Origin: Kolteria novifilia
GTDB lineage: Bacteria; Planctomycetota; Planctomycetia; Kolteriales; Kolteriaceae
DNA: 64,000 nt
Assembly (NCBI GenBank): GCA_007748055.1
Contig: CP036279.1
Span: 5,394,001-5,458,000, forward strand
Reading direction: 5' to 3'
Shown: positions 26,510 through 34,697 of the stretch, piece after piece
Position numbering within the stretch: the stretch's first letter is position 1
How the letters are laid out: each line of letters starts with the position of its first letter
The notes under the pieces: generated by a model
Seen by the model: only the letters and a program-made list of their open reading frames with translations
Databases searched by the model: none
What the model was told of the DNA's origin: nothing
Position numbers and translations under genes: made by a program

Positions 26510-28083
26510 GGCTCTATTGCCAAATCTGTGGGTGGTGAGTGTCTTCTCCGTTCCGCTTGGTAGTGGAGGTTACCGCCGTATGCCAAGGGCCGCGTCCGGC
26601 TGCTGCTTTGCCTGGTCTTCTCGCTTCGCTCGCCCTGCAGCCTCGCCATCGTGGCTCGGCTTCGGTCGCCCGGCAAAGACTCCTCCTTGGCCGTTGGCGG
26701 GGAGGATGTTCCACTGGTCAAGCGGAAAGGAGAGAAGTCGGCAGGAGGCCAAAAAAGAGCATCCCGCTCTCGAGTGGCGCATGATGGAGTTTGCGAGGAC
26801 TTCTTCAAACGCCAGCCGCGAGAGACGGGATGCGACTTCAGGTTATCCTCAACGCCTTGGAGCGTCACGGGAGTTTCGTCTACGAATCGGCGGCTTGGGC
26901 CGATTCGTCGAAAGAGGGACTGCTGGTTCGGGTTCGCCCACGGCGTCGCAGCCGGCCGATCTGTTCGGGTTGCGGGAATCGTGGCGGCACGTACGACCAC
27001 TTGCCGGAACGCCGTTTCCAGCATGTGCCGCTGTGGGGCCTGGCGGTCTGGTTCGTCTACGCGGCACGGCGGGTCGCATGCCCTGTTTGCGGGGTGAAGG
27101 TGGAACGCCTTCCCTGGGCGTCGGGCAAGGAGCGAACGACCACGAGTTTCCAATGGTTCCTGTCCCGTTGGGCCAAACGCTTGAGTTGGCGTGAGACCGC
27201 CGCGATCTTCGGCACGAGTTGGCACACCGTCTTTCGTGCGGTGAAAATGGCGGTTTGCTGGGGAATCCGCCATCGCGACCTGGAAGGGATCGAGGCGATC
27301 GGCATCGACGAGGTCGCCTACCGCAAGGGCCACCAATACTTCACCTTGGTCTATCAGATCGACCGCGGATCGCGTCGTCTGCTTTGGGTCGGGCAAGACC
27401 GGACCAAGGAGACGCTCGGTCGTTTCTTTCGTTTCTTCGGCAGGCGGCGAACCGAGCGGCTGAAGTACATCTGCAGCGACATGTGGAAGGCCTACCTGTC
27501 GGTCATCGCTCGCGAGGCCAATGGGGCCCTGCACATTCTCGACCGCTTCCACATCATGCAGTTGTTCAACAAGGCGATCGACAAGGTGCGGGCCCAGGAG
27601 GCACGCGAACTCAAACGCAAGGGCTTCGAGGTGCTCAAGCGGACGCGTTGGCTGCTGCTCAAGCGTCGCGGCAACCTCAAACGCAAGGAGGTCCTTCGTC
27701 TCAACGAGTTGTTGACGCACAACCTCAGGACGGTCAAGTGCTACCTGATGAAGGAAGACTTCCAGCGGCTTTGGGACTACAAGGCTCCCTGGCGGATCGG
27801 ATCCTTCTTCCAGGAGTGGCTCGACCGGGCCTTGAGCACACGGATCGAACCGATGCGCAACCTGGCACGAACCCTCGAGCGTCACGCCGAGCAGATCTTC
27901 AATTGGTTCGAGGCAAAAGGAGAGATTTCCGCGGGCGCCGTCGAGGGAATGAATCTGAAGGTCAAATTGACGACCCGCCGCTCCTACGGCTTTCGCGACC
28001 CCAGCACCCTCAAATACGCTCTCTATCACAATCTCGGCAACCTCCCCGAGCCACCATCGACCCACAAATTCTGAAGACGAGGC
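26510..28083 (+). mobile_element. ISL3-family insertion sequence, apparently complete
   Basis: The left inverted repeat begins GGCTCTATTGCCAAATCTG and ends GTGGGT; the right end in reverse complement begins GCCTCGTCTTCAGAATTTG and ends GTGGGT (16 of 24 positions identical). The 1574-bp element is flanked by an exact 8-bp direct repeat GAATAAAA (26502-26509 and 28084-28091), as expected for ISL3-family transposition. It carries one intact transposase. The perfect duplication and intact ORF suggest a recent insertion. Confidence 0.9.
26830..28074 (+). CDS. ISL3-family transposase
   Basis: 414 residues. N-terminal zinc finger of two CxxC pairs (about residues 41-44 and 77-80), then a helix-turn-helix-like segment (SWRETAAIFGTSWHTVFRAV), then the DDE domain: IGIDEVAYRKGHQYFTLVYQID, ICSDMWKAYLSVI, LDRFHIMQLFNKAID, and the terminal EGMNLKVKLTTRRSYGFR segment, all hallmarks of ISL3 (IS204/IS1001/IS1165) transposases. 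The start was set at MRLQVILN; the frame stays open upstream to 26791. A long antisense frame over this gene is a shadow. Confidence 0.92.
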   Translation: MRLQVILNALERHGSFVYESAAWADSSKEGLLVRVRPRRRSRPICSGCGNRGGTYDHLPERRFQHVPLWGLAVWFVYAARRVACPVCGVKVERLPWASGKERTTTSFQWFLSRWAKRLSWRETAAIFGTSWHTVFRAVKMAVCWGIRHRDLEGIEAIGIDEVAYRKGHQYFTLVYQIDRGSRRLLWVGQDRTKETLGRFFRFFGRRRTERLKYICSDMWKAYLSVIAREANGALHILDRFHIMQLFNKAIDKVRAQEARELKRKGFEVLKRTRWLLLKRRGNLKRKEVLRLNELLTHNLRTVKCYLMKEDFQRLWDYKAPWRIGSFFQEWLDRALSTRIEPMRNLARTLERHAEQIFNWFEAKGEISAGAVEGMNLKVKLTTRRSYGFRDPSTLKYALYHNLGNLPEPPSTHKF

Positions 28084-28170
28084 GAATAAAAAAGGGGGAG
28101 GAGCGCCGAACGCCGACGCTTGCCTCCCCCCTGGAGAGAGATTCAACTGGTTCGCATCCTCGACGCGAAC

Positions 28171-28297
28171 CTTGTGTCTATTGATCGACAACCAACGCTT
28201 GTCTCCGTTGATCGACAACCAACGCTTGTCTCTATTGATCGACAACCAACGCTTGTCTCCGTTGATCGACAACCAACGCTTGTCTCCGTTGATCGAC
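28171..28297 (+). repeat. 27-bp tandem repeat, 4.7 copies
   Basis: Units CTTGTCTCCGTTGATCGAC + AACCAACG start at 28171, 28198, 28225, 28252 and 28279, alternating GTCTCC-GTT with TCT-ATT versions. The unit length is a multiple of three, so both strands stay open through it. The core GTTGATCGACAAC is nearly palindromic. It lies just beyond the stop of the convergent DUF1559 gene, 80 bp from the insertion sequence. Confidence 0.85.
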
Positions 28298-28310
28298 GGG
28301 AGCGATCCGG

Positions 28311-29225
28311 TTACTGCGTGAGTTCGCCCTGGGCACGCGTCCCCATCGCTCGGAAAACGTCTCTGCTGGTCGAGTTACCAAAGAACTGTACCGTCCCATC
28401 CGAGAGCGCGGTGTTCACGCCGCCGGGATGATAGCTGCGGGCGTAGATCTCCGGGTCGCCGTAGGAACCTCTCACGAAACAGGGTGAGCCGGGAAAGTCG
28501 GTCGACTTGCAGCCGTAGAGGACGTCGGGCAGGAGCGGATTGGGGGGTTCGGCCGTGGTGAAGCCGTAGCCTCCACCGGAAGCCCCTCCCCAGTAACCGC
28601 CGCCGGCGCCCCACGCGCCGCTCATCGGCTGCGAGCCGCGGATGATGACCTCGCTGGCCAGCAGCGTCTTGGACGTCCCGTCGGCGACATCGCCGAGTTT
28701 CGTGTCAGAGGAAACCCAGAAGAGTCCATTGGCGTCATAGCGTTCGACGAAGCCGTTGCCGTTGAGCAAGACGTAGTTGCCCTGGAAGCCGGGCGTGGTC
28801 GATGCTCCACCGAAGGCGGGGCCGGCGGGGTCGGAGGGGCACATCAACATTGGAATCGCCCGCGAACGAATCGCGTCGGGGGCGAGCCAGCAATTGTCGC
28901 CGTTCCATGCCTCGTAGTCGTCAAAGAGGTTCGTCTGATCGATGAACGGCAAGATGCGATGCATCCAGGTGTCGCGCACCAGGGTGTCGCCATTGAGGGG
29001 GTCGCCGAGACGGGCTCCGTAGGGAAAGACGTTGTGGGCGTCGTGGTAGTTGAGCAGCCCAAGGGCGACCTGCTTGAGATTGTTGGAACACATGGAGCGG
29101 CGGGCCGATTCGCGCGCCTGCTGCACCGCGGGGAGGAGGAGGCTCACCAGGATGCCGATGATGGCGATCACCACCAGAAGCTCGACGAGCGTGAAGGCGC
29201 GTCGATCGGCGGAGGACCGTGCCAT
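28311..29225 (-). CDS. DUF1559 family pseudopilin-like protein
   Basis: 304 residues with the prepilin leader [25 protein letters not shown] at about 8-32 and QQARESARRSMCSNNLKQ after it. The C-terminal signature is present as HPGGVNTALSDGTVQFF. The start at 29225 is supported by AAAGGAG seven bases upstream; a longer frame to 29330 would bury the leader. Single copy here, without the lipoprotein partner. Confidence 0.9.
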   Translation of the reverse strand: MARSSADRRAFTLVELLVVIAIIGILVSLLLPAVQQARESARRSMCSNNLKQVALGLLNYHDAHNVFPYGARLGDPLNGDTLVRDTWMHRILPFIDQTNLFDDYEAWNGDNCWLAPDAIRSRAIPMLMCPSDPAGPAFGGASTTPGFQGNYVLLNGNGFVERYDANGLFWVSSDTKLGDVADGTSKTLLASEVIIRGSQPMSGAWGAGGGYWGGASGGGYGFTTAEPPNPLLPDVLYGCKSTDFPGSPCFVRGSYGDPEIYARSYHPGGVNTALSDGTVQFFGNSTSRDVFRAMGTRAQGELTQ

Positions 29226-29648
29226 GAAGGGACTCCTTTCTCGGTTGGTGAAAACGATGCGTCGGGAGAGAGCGATTGGCGTTCCGAACGCGGGCGAACG
29301 AGCCCGTTTCGCGCAAGCGGCCTTCCCCAATGAGATTAGAGAAGGATGTCACGTGACATCGTAGCGTCGCCGCGACGGCGTTGCAAGCCTTGTTGGCACG
29401 AGTGCCCACTCTTCGGGAAGGGCTCCTGTGCCGCGGACCCACTTCGCGCCGACTTTCCCGCCGCGAGGAGCCCGCCTCCCGCGAACCAGCGTCCGAGCGA
29501 CGGGCACCACCGCGATCGTTTCCCCCACTTCGCCAGAATTCTCCTCTTTCGGCTCGATTGCGGCCCGGTTTGTGGCCAGAATGCACCAGCACCGTCACGG
29601 GGCCGTGGCGGTGGGTACCCAATTCGAACGAAATCACCGGAGACCTCA
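29226..29648. other. Divergent intergenic region
   Basis: 423 bp between the DUF1559 gene (minus) and a DUF1080 gene (plus). An ORF spans part of it (from 29346), but it lacks an SD and the downstream ATG gives a proper signal peptide, so I treat it as non-coding. No repeat element recognised. Confidence 0.4.
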
Positions 29649-30416
29649 ATGGCATTGGCTGGCCAATGGATCGTTCTTGCCTTCTCTTTCCTGCTCGCCG
29701 ACGGCGCCCCCCAGGGCGAATGGAAGCCCCTCTTCAATGGCAAGGATTTGAGTGGATGGACCCCGAAGATCAAGGGCTATGACGCCGGCGAGAACTTCGC
29801 CGACACCTTCCGCGTCGAGGATGGCGTCCTCAAGGTCTCCTACGACGGCTACGACAAGTTCGATCGTCGCTTCGGGCACCTCTTTTACGAGCACCCCTAC
29901 TCCGACTACATCCTCCGCGTCGAGTACCGCTTCGTGGGCGACCAGGCCCCCGGCGGCGAGGGCTGGGCCTTCAAGAACAGCGGCGTCATGGTCCATGGAC
30001 AGACGCCCGAGACGATGACGAAGAACCAGGCCTTTCCCGTCTCGATCGAGGTGCAACTCCTCGGGGGCAAGGGCTCGGGCAGCCGGCCGACCGCCAATCT
30101 CTGCACGCCAGGCACCAATGTCGTCATGGACGGCAAACTGCTGACGCGGCACTGCACCGATTCGAAGTCGAAGACCTTCCACGGCGAAGAGTGGGTCACC
30201 GCCGAGATCGAAGTCCACGGCGACGGCAAGATCATCCATCGCGTCAATGGCGAGGAGGTCATGCAGTACGAACAACCGCAACTCGACCCGAAGGACAAGG
30301 ACGCCCAGAAGCTGATCAAGAGCGACCACCTCCTCCTCGACGGCGGCACCATCTCGCTTCAGTCGGAGAGCCATCCGATCGAGTTCCGCAAGGTCGAGAT
30401 CAAGGAGCTCAAGTAA
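29649..30416 (+). CDS. DUF1080 (3-keto-disaccharide hydrolase-like) secreted protein
   Basis: 255 residues with a short hydrophobic signal (ALAGQWIVLAFSFLLADGA). Domain signature: FNGKDLSGWTPK near residue 30, SDYILRVEYRF, WAFKNSGVMVHGQTPE, and the closing LQSESHPIEFRKVEIKELK. It is paralogous to the gene at 25164-25895. ATG at 29649 has GGAGA upstream. A 35-bp tandem hairpin array follows the stop. Confidence 0.88.
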   Translation: MALAGQWIVLAFSFLLADGAPQGEWKPLFNGKDLSGWTPKIKGYDAGENFADTFRVEDGVLKVSYDGYDKFDRRFGHLFYEHPYSDYILRVEYRFVGDQAPGGEGWAFKNSGVMVHGQTPETMTKNQAFPVSIEVQLLGGKGSGSRPTANLCTPGTNVVMDGKLLTRHCTDSKSKTFHGEEWVTAEIEVHGDGKIIHRVNGEEVMQYEQPQLDPKDKDAQKLIKSDHLLLDGGTISLQSESHPIEFRKVEIKELK

Positions 30417-30450
30417 CTCCACCCGTCAGGAATCACCTGACTTGCCCCAA

Positions 30451-30577
30451 CCCTCCCCCCTCAGGGGGGAGGGCAACAAACGGTCTTCTCTCCCCTCAGG
30501 GGGGAGGGGAACAAACGGTCTTCTCTCCCCTCAGGGGGGAGGGGAGCAAACGGTCTTCTCTCCCCTCAGGGAGAGCG
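30451..30577 (+). repeat. 35-bp tandem hairpin repeat, about 3.5 copies
   Basis: CGGTCTTCTCTCCCCTCAGG recurs at 30481, 30516 and 30551 (period 35 bp). Each unit carries a CTCCCCTC-AGG-GGGGAG-type inverted repeat. Placed 35 bp after the DUF1080 stop and 50 bp before the Nramp-like gene, it could act as a multiple transcription stop or RNA-stabilising structure. Confidence 0.8.
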
Positions 30578-30625
30578 ACGATTCCGCACTGTTGATCCAA
30601 CAATAGGGAGCCTTCCCCCTCGACC

Positions 30626-32209
30626 ATGAGCACGCCCGCCGAGAGCAACGAATCGTTGATCAAGGAGCCGCCTCATACGATGGGCGGCATCGTGAAGTAT
30701 CTTGGCCCCGGGCTGATCATCGCGGCCACGATCGTCGGATCGGGCGAGCTGATCGCGACCACCGCGGTCGGGGCCGAAGCGGGCTTTCTGCTCCTTTGGC
30801 TCATCATTATCGGCTGCGTGATCAAGGTCTTCGCCCAAGTCGAGTTCGGCCGCTACTCGATCATCAACGGCAAGGGGACCCTCAAGGGACTCGACGAAGT
30901 CCCCGGACCACGCTGGCACGTCAATTGGATCATCTGGTATTGGCTGATCATGTTCGTCGCGTCCCTGGCCCAACTGGGCGGCATCGTCGGCGGCGTCGGC
31001 CAAGCCCTGACGATCCACCGGCCGATCACCGAATCGGGCAAGATCGCCAACCACTACCAGGATCTCCAGGTCCGCCAGAAGGTGACCGCCGGCCTCCTCG
31101 GGCGCTACGACCCCGACGATCCGACCGCGATTCCCCATGAGGAAGAGCGCGTCGCGGAGTTGCGAGCCCAGAGCCAGGTGATCGAGACCGAACTGGCGGC
31201 CCTCTCCGAGAAGGATCTCAACGTCGTTTCGCACGACGACCTGATCTGGGCGACGCTGATCACCGCGGTGACCATCGTGCTCTTGGTCCTGGGACGCTAC
31301 GGTATCGTGCAAGCGGTCTCGACGATTCTGGTCGCGGGATTCACCTTCCTGACGATTGGCAATCTGGTCCATTTGCAGACGCTACCCGAATGGCGCGTCA
31401 CGTGGGCCGATTTGCTGAGCGGGCTTAGCTTCCAAGTCCCCTCCGCCAGCAACGGGCGCGAATCGGGACTCGCGACCGCGCTGATGGCGTTCGGCATCAT
31501 CGGCGTCGGTGCGACCGAACTGATCCAGTACCCCTACTGGTGCCTCGAAAAGGGCTACGCCCGCTGGACCGGCGAGAACGATGGTTCCCCCGAATGGGCT
31601 GCGCGAGCTCGCGGCTGGCTGCGGGTCTTGCAGTGGGACGCGTGGTGCTCGATGATCGTTTACACCTTCGCGACGGTCGCGTTTTATCTGCTCGGCGCCG
31701 CGGTGCTGGGACGAGTCGGGCTCAACCCGGAGGGCCAACAAATGGTCCGCACCCTGGCCGAGATGTACGTGCCGGTCTTCGGTTCCTTCGCGCAGTCGAT
31801 CTTCCTGCTGGGAGCTTTCGCGGTCCTCTACTCGACCTTCTTCGTCGCCAATGCCAGTCATGCCCGGGTCTGCGCCGACGCGGTTTACGTCTTCGGGCTC
31901 TCCTCGGGGAGCGAGGAGGCGCGGCGCTACTGGGTCCGAGTCTTTTGCGTGGTATTTCCGCTGATTTGCCTCGCGACATACGCCTTCATCCGGGCTCCGA
32001 AGCAGCTCGTCCTGGTGAGCGGGCTGATGCAAGCGATCATGTTGCCGATGCTTGGGGCCGGGGCACTCTACTTCCGATATCGCCGGAGCGACAAGCTCCT
32101 CACGCCCAGCATCGCGTGGGACGTGATGCTGTGGCTTTCGTTTGTCGGTCTACTCATCGCCGGCGGCTGGGCCTTCTTCGACACCTTCTCCAAAGTGGTC
32201 TCTTCCTAA
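30626..32209 (+). CDS. Nramp-superfamily membrane protein with altered metal site
   Basis: 527 residues, about 11 membrane helices, with overall Nramp/MntH layout (KYLGPGLIIAATIVGSGELIATT as helix 1). In true divalent-metal transporters helix 1 carries DPGN and helix 6 MPH. Here helix 1 has GSGE (38-41) and the helix 6 region reads GVGATELIQYPYWCLEKGY (about 292-310), so both metal motifs are replaced. An extra hydrophilic loop of about 70 residues (140-205, with YDPDDPTAIPHEEE) is inserted. It probably transports something other than Mn2+/Fe2+. The transport direction and substrate are unknown. Confidence 0.82.
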   Translation: MSTPAESNESLIKEPPHTMGGIVKYLGPGLIIAATIVGSGELIATTAVGAEAGFLLLWLIIIGCVIKVFAQVEFGRYSIINGKGTLKGLDEVPGPRWHVNWIIWYWLIMFVASLAQLGGIVGGVGQALTIHRPITESGKIANHYQDLQVRQKVTAGLLGRYDPDDPTAIPHEEERVAELRAQSQVIETELAALSEKDLNVVSHDDLIWATLITAVTIVLLVLGRYGIVQAVSTILVAGFTFLTIGNLVHLQTLPEWRVTWADLLSGLSFQVPSASNGRESGLATALMAFGIIGVGATELIQYPYWCLEKGYARWTGENDGSPEWAARARGWLRVLQWDAWCSMIVYTFATVAFYLLGAAVLGRVGLNPEGQQMVRTLAEMYVPVFGSFAQSIFLLGAFAVLYSTFFVANASHARVCADAVYVFGLSSGSEEARRYWVRVFCVVFPLICLATYAFIRAPKQLVLVSGLMQAIMLPMLGAGALYFRYRRSDKLLTPSIAWDVMLWLSFVGLLIAGGWAFFDTFSKVVSS

Positions 32210-32216
32210 GGGAGAC

Positions 32217-32235
32217 CGATCCTCGGAGAGGATCG
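32217..32235 (+). terminator. Hairpin after the Nramp-like gene
   Basis: CGATCCTC-GGA-GAGGATCG, a perfect 8-bp stem with a 3-base loop, 8 bp after the stop. No U-run follows, so termination strength is uncertain. Confidence 0.5.
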
Positions 32236-32741
32236 TATCCGATCGCCACTCAAGAAGGAACGGCTACCCCCCACGCGAGTTGTTCGCAGTCGTGGCCATC
32301 ACGGATGAGTCGACCACGCGGCGAAGCGCCGGACTGTCGTTTTGGCAGATTTGTCCATCGTTTTTGCGCGAAATCGGGGCACTTTTGATGAAAACGGACG
32401 AAGAACGGTCCAAAAGCGTGCGGTTTGAGGCCGTTTTGGATGCGTTTGCGAGGGAGTGGTCGCCGCCGAGCAAACTTCTGATGCTCCCCCTCGTCCAAGG
32501 GGAGACTTTCTGATGCTCCCCCTTGTCCAAGGGGGAGATAGAGGGGGTCGGACCGGCCGAGCAACATCTCGCCGGGAATCGGCGATCACCGCGCGGGTTG
32601 GTCGACGTCCCGAGGCGTCCCACCCGAATCGGCTGTCATCCACATGACACCAGTTGGCGGGTCAAGGCCCACCCTGCGCCGGCGTGGGGCACCCGGAGTG
32701 AGCCGGATGCCATCATCATGACAGCGACACCGAAACGGTCA
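32236..32741. other. Intergenic, mostly featureless
   Basis: 506 bp between convergent genes. At 32478-32545 CTGATGCTCCCCCT..GTCCAAGGGG occurs twice in tandem, each forming a CTCCCC/GGGGAG hairpin. The rest shows nothing recognisable. Confidence 0.45.
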
Positions 32742-34388
32742 TCACATCGTCAAGCGTTGGCGCCAGGGGATGAAGTCGTCTTGACCGAGGATCTCCGCTT
32801 TGGTCGGCGCGGCGCCGCTGGCGGAGAGGATGAGCTGGTCGAGCAACCGCTCGCCGATCTCCTCAACGCGGTGATCACCGGGGATCACCCCGCCGGCGTC
32901 GACGTCGATGATGTCGGCCATCTTCTCGGCCATCTCGGTGTTGGTCGAGACCTTGATCACCGGGCTGATCGGGTTGCCCGTCGGGGTGCCGAGCCCCGTG
33001 GAGAAGAACATCGCGGTCGCCCCCGCACCGGCCATCGCCGTCGTCGACTCGACGTCGTTGCCCGGCGTCCGCAACAGGTTGAGCCCCCGTTTCGTGACCC
33101 ACTCGGGGTAGTCGAGCACGTCGGTCACCGGCGAGGTCCCCCCCTTCTTCGCCGCCCCCGCCGACTTGATCGCGTCGGTGATCAGCCCGTCGCGGATGTT
33201 GCCCGGCGAGGGGTTCCCCTCGAACCCGAGCCCGTCGAGCCGGCACCGCTCCTCGTAGGAACTCATCAAGTCGAGGAACCGCTTGGAGACCTCCGGCGTC
33301 GCGCAGCGGCTGGCCAGATCGTTCTCGCAGCCGGCCAGTTCGGGAAACTCCGAGAGGATCACCGATCCGCCCAGTGCCACGAGCAGGTCACTGCAGTGAC
33401 CGATCGCGGGATTGGCGCTGATGCCGGAGAAGCCGTCGGAGCCGCCGCACTCGAGCCCGACGACCAGTTCCGACAAGGGGGCCGGTTCGCGTTCGGCTTG
33501 GTTCGCGTCGACGAGGCCGGCGAGGGTATGTCGAATCGCCTCGGTAAGAAGCGTCTCCTCGGAGCCGACCCGCTGCTGTTCGAAGATGTAGAGCGGCTTC
33601 TTGAAATCGGGGTTACGGCGATGAAGCTCGTCCTGGAGAGTCGTGAGCTGAGCCTTCTGACAACCGAGACTCAGGACCGTGGCCCCCGCGACGTTCGGAT
33701 GATTGATATAGCCCGCGAGCAGCCCGCAGAGATTGATCGAGTCCTGCAGCGCGCCGCCGCAACCCTCGTCGTGGGCGAGGAACTTGATGCCGTCGACCCG
33801 TTCGAAGATGGGGGTCGCCGGGCGGTCGACCTCCTCGGCGACGATCGCGGTCTCGAGGATCGCCGCGGCGGAGGCTCCCTGGCGATAGCGTTCGACGAGC
33901 GTCCGGGTGATCTTCTGATAGCGCGAGTGGGTGGCGAACCCGAGTTCCTCGAGCATCGCCTCGCGGAGAACGTTCACGTTGCGGTTCTCGCAGAAGACCA
34001 TCGGGATCACGAGCCAGTGGTTGCGCGTGCCGACGCGGCCATCGTGCCGGCGGTAGCCCATGAAGGTGCGATCGGCCCACTTCGAGACGTCGGGCGCCTT
34101 CCACGCGGCGGCGGAGGTTCCCTCTTCACGTTCGGCGGTGGCGTGATCGACGTTGTCGATCGTCAACAGTTGCCCCTGGCGCAGCGGCTGGTTGGCGCGG
34201 GCGACGACGATGCCGTACATCTTGAGCAGACCGCCGGTGGGGACGTCGCGCAGACAGACCTTGTGCTTGGCGGGGATCTCGTCGAGAAGTTCGAAGGTGA
34301 GATCGTGGTGGCTCACCCGCTCGCCACGCGGATGCGTCTCCAACGCGACCAACATGTCATCGTCGGGGTGGACGTGAAGGAAGCTCAT
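32742..34388 (-). CDS. UxaA family altronate/galactarate-type dehydratase
   Basis: 548 residues. N-terminal SAF-like domain (about 1-90), then the catalytic UxaA region with [32 protein letters not shown], and [18 protein letters not shown]. These match sugar-acid dehydratases of the altronate/galactarate/(2R)-sulfolactate type, which use Fe2+ to dehydrate hexonates to 2-keto-3-deoxy acids. The ATG at 34388 has AGGAAC upstream; the frame extends to 34481 through a tandem repeat, which I exclude. No other hexuronate gene lies nearby. Confidence 0.88.
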   Translation of the reverse strand: MSFLHVHPDDDMLVALETHPRGERVSHHDLTFELLDEIPAKHKVCLRDVPTGGLLKMYGIVVARANQPLRQGQLLTIDNVDHATAEREEGTSAAAWKAPDVSKWADRTFMGYRRHDGRVGTRNHWLVIPMVFCENRNVNVLREAMLEELGFATHSRYQKITRTLVERYRQGASAAAILETAIVAEEVDRPATPIFERVDGIKFLAHDEGCGGALQDSINLCGLLAGYINHPNVAGATVLSLGCQKAQLTTLQDELHRRNPDFKKPLYIFEQQRVGSEETLLTEAIRHTLAGLVDANQAEREPAPLSELVVGLECGGSDGFSGISANPAIGHCSDLLVALGGSVILSEFPELAGCENDLASRCATPEVSKRFLDLMSSYEERCRLDGLGFEGNPSPGNIRDGLITDAIKSAGAAKKGGTSPVTDVLDYPEWVTKRGLNLLRTPGNDVESTTAMAGAGATAMFFSTGLGTPTGNPISPVIKVSTNTEMAEKMADIIDVDAGGVIPGDHRVEEIGERLLDQLILSASGAAPTKAEILGQDDFIPWRQRLTM

Positions 34389-34423
34389 CGGCTTGTCGGT
34401 TCCTAGCAGAGTATCGGTGGAGT

Positions 34424-34520
34424 GGACTCGTGTATTTCGGGCACGGGTCAACTGGACTCGTGCGCTTCGGGCACGGGTCAATTGGACTCGTGCGCTTCGG
34501 GCACGGGTCGTTCAGACTCA
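34424..34520 (+). repeat. 30-bp tandem repeat, about 3.2 copies, in a divergent promoter region
   Basis: GGACTCGTGCGCTTCGGGCA repeats at 34424, 34454 and 34484 with a partial unit at 34514 (period 30 bp). Each unit has GACTCGTGC...GGGCACGGGTC, an imperfect inverted repeat. It sits 36 bp from the UxaA start and 178 bp from the kinase start, inside the only place their promoters can be. It may be an operator array. Confidence 0.8.
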
Positions 34521-34697
34521 TGTCGTTCCTCGCATCCTCTCATCGTACGCATGCGGCGGCGGTTGTGTATCGTCGCCCGACGCCGACGATCGCCTGTCCC
34601 TCCGAGAACGACACGATTCAACGTTCGAATTGCACCAGACACCGCACTCGATAGGCTACAGGGAAGCGAAATCACACCGACGAAATGTGGTCACCGC

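Noticed and set aside
26275-28272. 665-residue antisense ORF covering the transposase
   Set aside because: It mirrors codons of the strongly supported ISL3 transposase and runs through two tandem repeats; high-GC shadow frame.
28171-28297. CRISPR-like array
   Set aside because: Head-to-tail repeats with no spacers, and no cas gene in the window.
32523-34406. 627-residue ORF on the plus strand
   Set aside because: Antisense shadow of the UxaA-type dehydratase; low-complexity, no motif.
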